Source: Myceligenerans pegani
Lineage (GTDB): Bacteria; Actinomycetota; Actinomycetes; Actinomycetales; Cellulomonadaceae
Length of the DNA: 64,000 bases
NCBI RefSeq assembly: GCF_014892515.1
Contig: NZ_JADBGR010000106.1
Span: 25,227-89,226, forward strand
Direction of reading: 5' to 3'
In this document: piece after piece, positions 60,618 to 64,000 of the stretch
Layout: each line of letters opens with the position of its first letter
Position numbering within the stretch: position 1 is the stretch's first letter
Notes under the pieces: model-generated
What the model saw: the letters and a program-made list of their open reading frames with translations, nothing else
Told to the model about the DNA's origin: nothing
Database searches by the model: none
Made by a program: the position numbers and the translations under genes

Positions 60618-61094
60618 ATGGCTCAGGAGCCGCGCCGCGCGAGGCTCACGCGTGAGGAGCTGCGCATCTGGCGCAACTACATCGAGACCGCCGAAGCGCT
60701 GCGCGCCCGCCTGGAGGGTCGCCTGCAGAGCGAGTCGGCCATGTCGTCCGCCGACTATCGCGTGCTGCTCACGCTCAGCGAGGCGGAGCGGAAGACGCTG
60801 CGCTCCTCGCGACTCGCGGAGCTGATCGGCTGGCAGCGCAGCCGGCTGTCCCACCACCTGGGGCGGATGGAGAAGCGCGGGCTGATCCGCCGCACCACGT
60901 GCGCCGACGATCCCCACGGCGTCGAGGTGGTGCTGACGGACCTCGGCGCGGAGCGCTTCCGGCACGGCTCCGTGCCGCACCTGCGCGCCGTGCACGAGCT
61001 GTTCGTCGACGCGCTCACGCCGGAGCAGCTGGTGCAGGTCGACGACGTCACGGCCGCGCTGCGCCGCCACCTCGACCTTGACCCGGGGCGCTAG
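60618..61094 (+). CDS. MarR-family regulator
   Basis: A 158-residue MarR regulator; winged helix ADYRVLLTLSEAERKTLRSSRLAELIGWQRSRLSHHLGRMEKRGLIRRTTCADDPHGVEVVLTDLG. The two operator palindromes lie just upstream. Probably represses the divergent oxidoreductase pair and itself, with a phenolic or oxidant signal typical for the family. Confidence 0.94.
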   Translation: MAQEPRRARLTREELRIWRNYIETAEALRARLEGRLQSESAMSSADYRVLLTLSEAERKTLRSSRLAELIGWQRSRLSHHLGRMEKRGLIRRTTCADDPHGVEVVLTDLGAERFRHGSVPHLRAVHELFVDALTPEQLVQVDDVTAALRRHLDLDPGR

Positions 61095-61289
61095 ACCCAG
61101 GCCTTTCACCGGGCCGCGGAAAACACCGGCGCGCTCACGGGCGGCGGCCACTGACCGTCGTCCGCCGGTCGGTCCCTCGGGCGCTTGCCCGAGGGACCGC
61201 GGGCCGAGGATTGCCACGACGGCGGTTCGTGGAGTGTGATGGAGGCGACGACCGCCGTCCCGGGCGGGCAGAGCAGGCAGGGCAGATCG

Positions 61290-61610
61290 ATGGACGACGA
61301 CGGCTTCACTCCGGTCCATCAGGACCTGATCAGGCACCTTCGGGAGGTGCCCGGGCACGCCCGGCCGCCTCTGCGTCACGCCGCATTCGCCATGAGCGGG
61401 GTCGAGCCCGCGTCCCTGGCCGCCCTGACCGAGAAGGTGGCCCTGGCCCCGACCACGGTCACCGACGGCGACCTCGGCGTCGTGCTCGACGCCGGATTCA
61501 CCGAGGACCAGCTCTTCGAGCTGGTGGTCTGCGCCGCCGTGGGTCAGGCCGCCCGCCAGTACGAGGCCGGCCTCGACGCCCTCGCCGCGGCCCAGCGGAC
61601 CGGGCGCTGA
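61290..61610 (+). CDS. small protein coupled to AhpD-like gene
   Basis: A 106-residue protein starting MDDDGFTPVHQDLIRHLREVP, with a helical DAGFTEDQLFELVVCAAVGQAARQYEAGLDALAAA region that resembles the second half of CMD (carboxymuconolactone decarboxylase-like) proteins. It is 2 bases from the AhpD-like gene. ATG at 61290; the longer reading is unlikely. Confidence 0.7.
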   Translation: MDDDGFTPVHQDLIRHLREVPGHARPPLRHAAFAMSGVEPASLAALTEKVALAPTTVTDGDLGVVLDAGFTEDQLFELVVCAAVGQAARQYEAGLDALAAAQRTGR

Positions 61611-61612
61611 CC

Positions 61613-62194
61613 GTGCGACCCGGCATCCTCGAGCACGGCTACCGGCTCCGCGACAAGGCCCTGTTCCGGATGATCGCGACGTTCTCCGGTCAGCCGATGC
61701 CCGACGCGGCCCGCGTCACCTTCTACCGGCCCGGGTTCTACGGCGCCGCCGCCAAGCGACTCACCCACCAGGTGATGCGCGGCGATTCTCCGTGGACCGT
61801 GGGTGAGAGAGAGCTGATGGCCGCCTACGTCTCCACCCGGAACGCCAACCAGTTCTGCATCGGAGCGCACACGGCGACGTCCTGCCAGGCCCTCGGCGAT
61901 CCAGACCTTGTCAGCGCGATCCTGGACGACCCGCAGTCCGCCCCGATCGCACCCCACCTGGCCGCGACCCTCCGGATACTGGGCACCCTCACCGCCCGGC
62001 ACGAGGTCGACGCCGAGCAGGTGCGGGCCGCCCTGGACGCCGGCGCCACCCCGCAGCACATCCGCGATGCGCTCGCGGTCGCGTTCTGCTTCAACGTCAC
62101 CAACCGGCTCGCCGAGGCGTTCGCCTTCGAGCAGCTGACGTCGCAGGGGTACGCCGACGGCGCGAAGTTCCTCCTGCGGCGCGGCTACCGGTAG
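61613..62194 (+). CDS. CMD/AhpD-like peroxidase-related protein
   Basis: A 193-residue alkylhydroperoxidase D-like protein. The motif NQFCIGAHTATS has the second Cys and the His but not the first Cys of the CxxC pair, so its redox action may differ. Ends in the palindrome CTACCGGTAG, overlapping the stop of the convergent kinase gene by 10 bases. GTG at 61613. Coupled with the gene before it. Confidence 0.82.
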   Translation: MRPGILEHGYRLRDKALFRMIATFSGQPMPDAARVTFYRPGFYGAAAKRLTHQVMRGDSPWTVGERELMAAYVSTRNANQFCIGAHTATSCQALGDPDLVSAILDDPQSAPIAPHLAATLRILGTLTARHEVDAEQVRAALDAGATPQHIRDALAVAFCFNVTNRLAEAFAFEQLTSQGYADGAKFLLRRGYR

Positions 62195-62766
62195 CGGCCC
62201 GTTCCCTGTCCCGGCCGGCCGTCGTCGTCCACGGCCGCCGCGATCAGCCGGGCGCAGTCCAGGGCGCTCGCGGCCCCGCTGTCCACCGTGACGTCGTAGG
62301 CCACGCCGTCGTGCACGACCTCCGCCTGCGACGCTGCCATGCCGGCGACCCGGTCGCCGCGGGCCGCCTCACGCCCGGCGGCGATCTCCGGCGCGCACCG
62401 CACTCCGACCCACAGCACGTCCAGGTCACCCAGGTCTCGTCGCATCCGCTCCTGCGAGGCGCCGCCCGCGAGGAACACGTCGTCGAGCACGACCTGGGCG
62501 CCCGCCCGCACCATCGCGGCGATCCCCGCCAGCCAGGCGATCTGGGCCCGGGAGAAGGCGGCGCCGACGGATACCTCGCCCGCCGGCCCGAACTCGATCC
62601 CCGGCCCGGACCCTTCGCCGTCGCCGGACAGTGACGGCGGCATCGCGTCGACCAGGTCGTCGATGCTCCAGCTCAGCCACGGCGACGGCAGGACCTCCTG
62701 CAGGGCCCGCGCGATGCTCGACTTGCCGGAGCTCGACCCGCCGTTGAGGACGATGATCTCCGTCAT
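62185..62766 (-). CDS. chloramphenicol phosphotransferase-like kinase
   Basis: A 193-residue P-loop kinase. IIVLNGGSSSGKSSIARALQEVLPSPWLSWSIDDLVDAMP is closely of the chloramphenicol 3-O-phosphotransferase (CPT) type. Chromosomal members may act on other metabolites. Its ATG overlaps the stop of the RidA gene. Its last codons are shared in antisense with the AhpD-like gene. Confidence 0.85.
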   Translation of the reverse strand: MTEIIVLNGGSSSGKSSIARALQEVLPSPWLSWSIDDLVDAMPPSLSGDGEGSGPGIEFGPAGEVSVGAAFSRAQIAWLAGIAAMVRAGAQVVLDDVFLAGGASQERMRRDLGDLDVLWVGVRCAPEIAAGREAARGDRVAGMAASQAEVVHDGVAYDVTVDSGAASALDCARLIAAAVDDDGRPGQGTGRYR

Positions 62767-63164
62767 GGCAGAGCCGCCTCGAGGTCTACCTCGACCAGCT
62801 GCCCGGGGTAGCCCAGGCAGGTCACGCCGAGCAGCGTGCTCGCCGTGGTGAACGCCTCGCCCAACTCGGAGGCGACCAACCGGTCCCACACCGCGACCAG
62901 GTCGGCGCGGTCGGCGCTCGCCACGTAGACGACGGAGCGGACGACGTCGCCCGGCCGGGCCCCGGCGGCACGCAGCGCGACGAGTGCGTTCGCCACCACC
63001 TGATCGGCCTGCACGACGACGTCGCCGGGGCCGACCAGCTCGCCGGCGGCATCCAGGGGGCACTGACCTGCCAGGTGCGCGGTCCGCCCCGCGTCGACGA
63101 TCGTGACGTGGTGGTATGTGGGAGTGGGATGCAGGCCGTCCGGATGCACACGAGTGATGGACAC
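62763..63164 (-). CDS. RidA-family protein
   Basis: A 133-residue Rid-family protein; family fits include HHVTIVDAGRTAHLAGQCPLDAAGELVGPGDVVVQADQVVANALVALRAAGARPGDVVRSVVYVAS. The family removes reactive imines/enamines, but the Arg of true RidA is not clear here, so the activity may be different. GTG at 63164 gives the family length. Operon with the kinase gene (ATGA overlap). Confidence 0.85.
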   Translation of the reverse strand: MSITRVHPDGLHPTPTYHHVTIVDAGRTAHLAGQCPLDAAGELVGPGDVVVQADQVVANALVALRAAGARPGDVVRSVVYVASADRADLVAVWDRLVASELGEAFTTASTLLGVTCLGYPGQLVEVDLEAALP

Positions 63165-63330
63165 GACGCGACTCTGACACGGGCCGCGGGGAGCGGCATC
63201 CGAATATCGGGCGGGCTCGGGTCGGTCCGCACCCCGACGTGGGATCCGGCGTGCCGTCGTCGGGCTCGTGGCACCGTCCTCGGCCGATGGTCTCGTGGGC
63301 ATGTCAGTGTCGATCAGTACCGTGCCCGTC

Positions 63331-63672
63331 ATGACGGTCACCAACCCCCAGGTAGCGGGGCACGACTTCCTGAAGGGGATGTACGCCGACGGCTACTTCC
63401 CCGACCACAGCGTCGACAAGGTGCGAGCGATCCTGGTGCGCCTGTCGGAGCGGATCGAGCGCGAGCGGCCGGTCGACCTGGCCGCGTTGTACGAGCTCAC
63501 TTGTGCCGCGACGGACGAGATCAACGAGGTGCAGGACGACTTCGACGACGCCGGCAGCGAGATCGAGAGCGTGGCCCGTGAGCTCATCGCGGACGAGTTC
63601 GGGTTCATCGGCGAGGCATACGGGTTCGCTGACGCGGACATCGAGGAACTGATCGCCACGCGCGACTGGTGA
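63331..63672 (+). CDS. DUF5713-like protein
   Basis: A 113-residue acidic protein. FLKGMYADGYFPDHSVDKVRAIL near the start and EVQDDFDDAGSEIES... resemble DUF5713 proteins, function unknown. ATG at 63331 chosen because the match starts there; the frame is open upstream. Confidence 0.75.
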   Translation: MTVTNPQVAGHDFLKGMYADGYFPDHSVDKVRAILVRLSERIERERPVDLAALYELTCAATDEINEVQDDFDDAGSEIESVARELIADEFGFIGEAYGFADADIEELIATRDW

Positions 63673-63724
63673 CGGCCGGAACGGTGGACCGCCCAGTCCG
63701 GATCGTCGCCAGTAGGCTCCCGTC

Positions 63725-64000
63725 ATGGCTGGTCCCCGGCGCTATCAGGACGTCCGCACCACGACGATCACCGCCCCGCCCGGCGTCGTGTGGTGTGCCG
63801 TTCTTGACCAGGTCGAGGTGCTCGGGCCCGCCTGGTACGTGTGCCTGATCGGCTGCCGCGACACGCGGGCCCGGGGTCCCCGCCCGCTGGACGTCGGCTC
63901 CGAGGTCCCCGGCTTCCGGATCACGACGGCAGACCCTCCGGTCCTGCTCGTGCTCGACGGCGTCCACCGGTTCTCCACCTACACCCTCACCTTCCGCCTC
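63725..64000 (+). CDS. hypothetical protein, cut by the window end (DUF2867/SRPBCC-like)
   Basis: The ATG at 63725 opens a frame that runs past the end of the window (92 codons visible). ITAPPGVVWCAVLDQVEVL, then GFRITTADPPVLLVLDG and HRFSTYTLTFRL, resemble the DUF2867/SRPBCC-type fold, which binds lipid-like or small hydrophobic ligands. Partial, so only tentative. Confidence 0.55.
   Translation, partial: MAGPRRYQDVRTTTITAPPGVVWCAVLDQVEVLGPAWYVCLIGCRDTRARGPRPLDVGSEVPGFRITTADPPVLLVLDGVHRFSTYTLTFRL

Overview
The window is GC-rich actinobacterial chromosome with GTG starts, ATGA/GTGA stop-start overlaps and GGAGG ribosome sites. The glycoside hydrolases, class-E-like (LAxTG) sorting signal and gene families suggest a soil or plant-debris member of the Micrococcales, perhaps near Promicromonosporaceae or Cellulomonadaceae. 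That placement is inference. I saw no rRNA, tRNA or CRISPR array.

Layout. 0-9.8 kb: a PH-domain membrane protein and a 60-residue membrane peptide; an IclR regulator divergent from leuC-leuD; rnhA; a luciferase-like oxidoreductase; an AEC transporter; an MFS exporter divergent from an ArsR-rhodanese regulator; a small-molecule kinase. 9.8-14.8 kb: an AAC(3)-type acetyltransferase, acylphosphatase, lipoamide dehydrogenase, then an accessory patch with a truncated IS5-type transposase and a HTH antitoxin/PIN toxin pair, then a phosphoribosyltransferase. 14.9-21.9 kb: a run of lineage-specific genes (lipoprotein, DUF6578, kinase-like protein, orphan proteins, one gene relic, a large DUF1963 protein).

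22.0-33.5 kb is the highlight. It holds a surface-anchored-repeat system: a small secreted protein, two large surface proteins, a metal-binding lipoprotein whose ZnuA-like fold is interrupted by the same repeat, another anchored repeat protein, and the ATPase and permease of a Zn/Mn-type ABC importer. Two promoters of the same design, each with a pair of Zur-like palindromes around matching -35/-10 elements, drive it. Six repeat copies carry an HxH(x2)W core. I read this as a zinc-starvation regulon in which wall-bound repeat proteins pass zinc to the importer.

33.5-47.9 kb: a mosaic of small metabolic and regulatory units (epoxide hydrolase; SDR/XRE pair; alpha/beta hydrolase/SARP pair; NmrA/DUF4345/AraC set; serine hydrolase; a secreted GH5-ricin enzyme; SDR/TetR pair). 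48.0-57.1 kb: a LacI-controlled sugar locus on the minus strand (binding protein, two permeases, GH1 beta-glucosidase, secreted glucoamylase-family enzyme, GH13 alpha-glucosidase). 57.1-64 kb: a pirin-acetyltransferase fusion, an oxidoreductase pair controlled by MarR, AhpD-like proteins, a chloramphenicol-phosphotransferase-like kinase with a RidA protein, a DUF5713 protein and a gene cut by the window end.

The only stretch over 300 bases without an intact gene is 12573-13052. It holds a terminator, the transposase remnant and the toxin-antitoxin operator.
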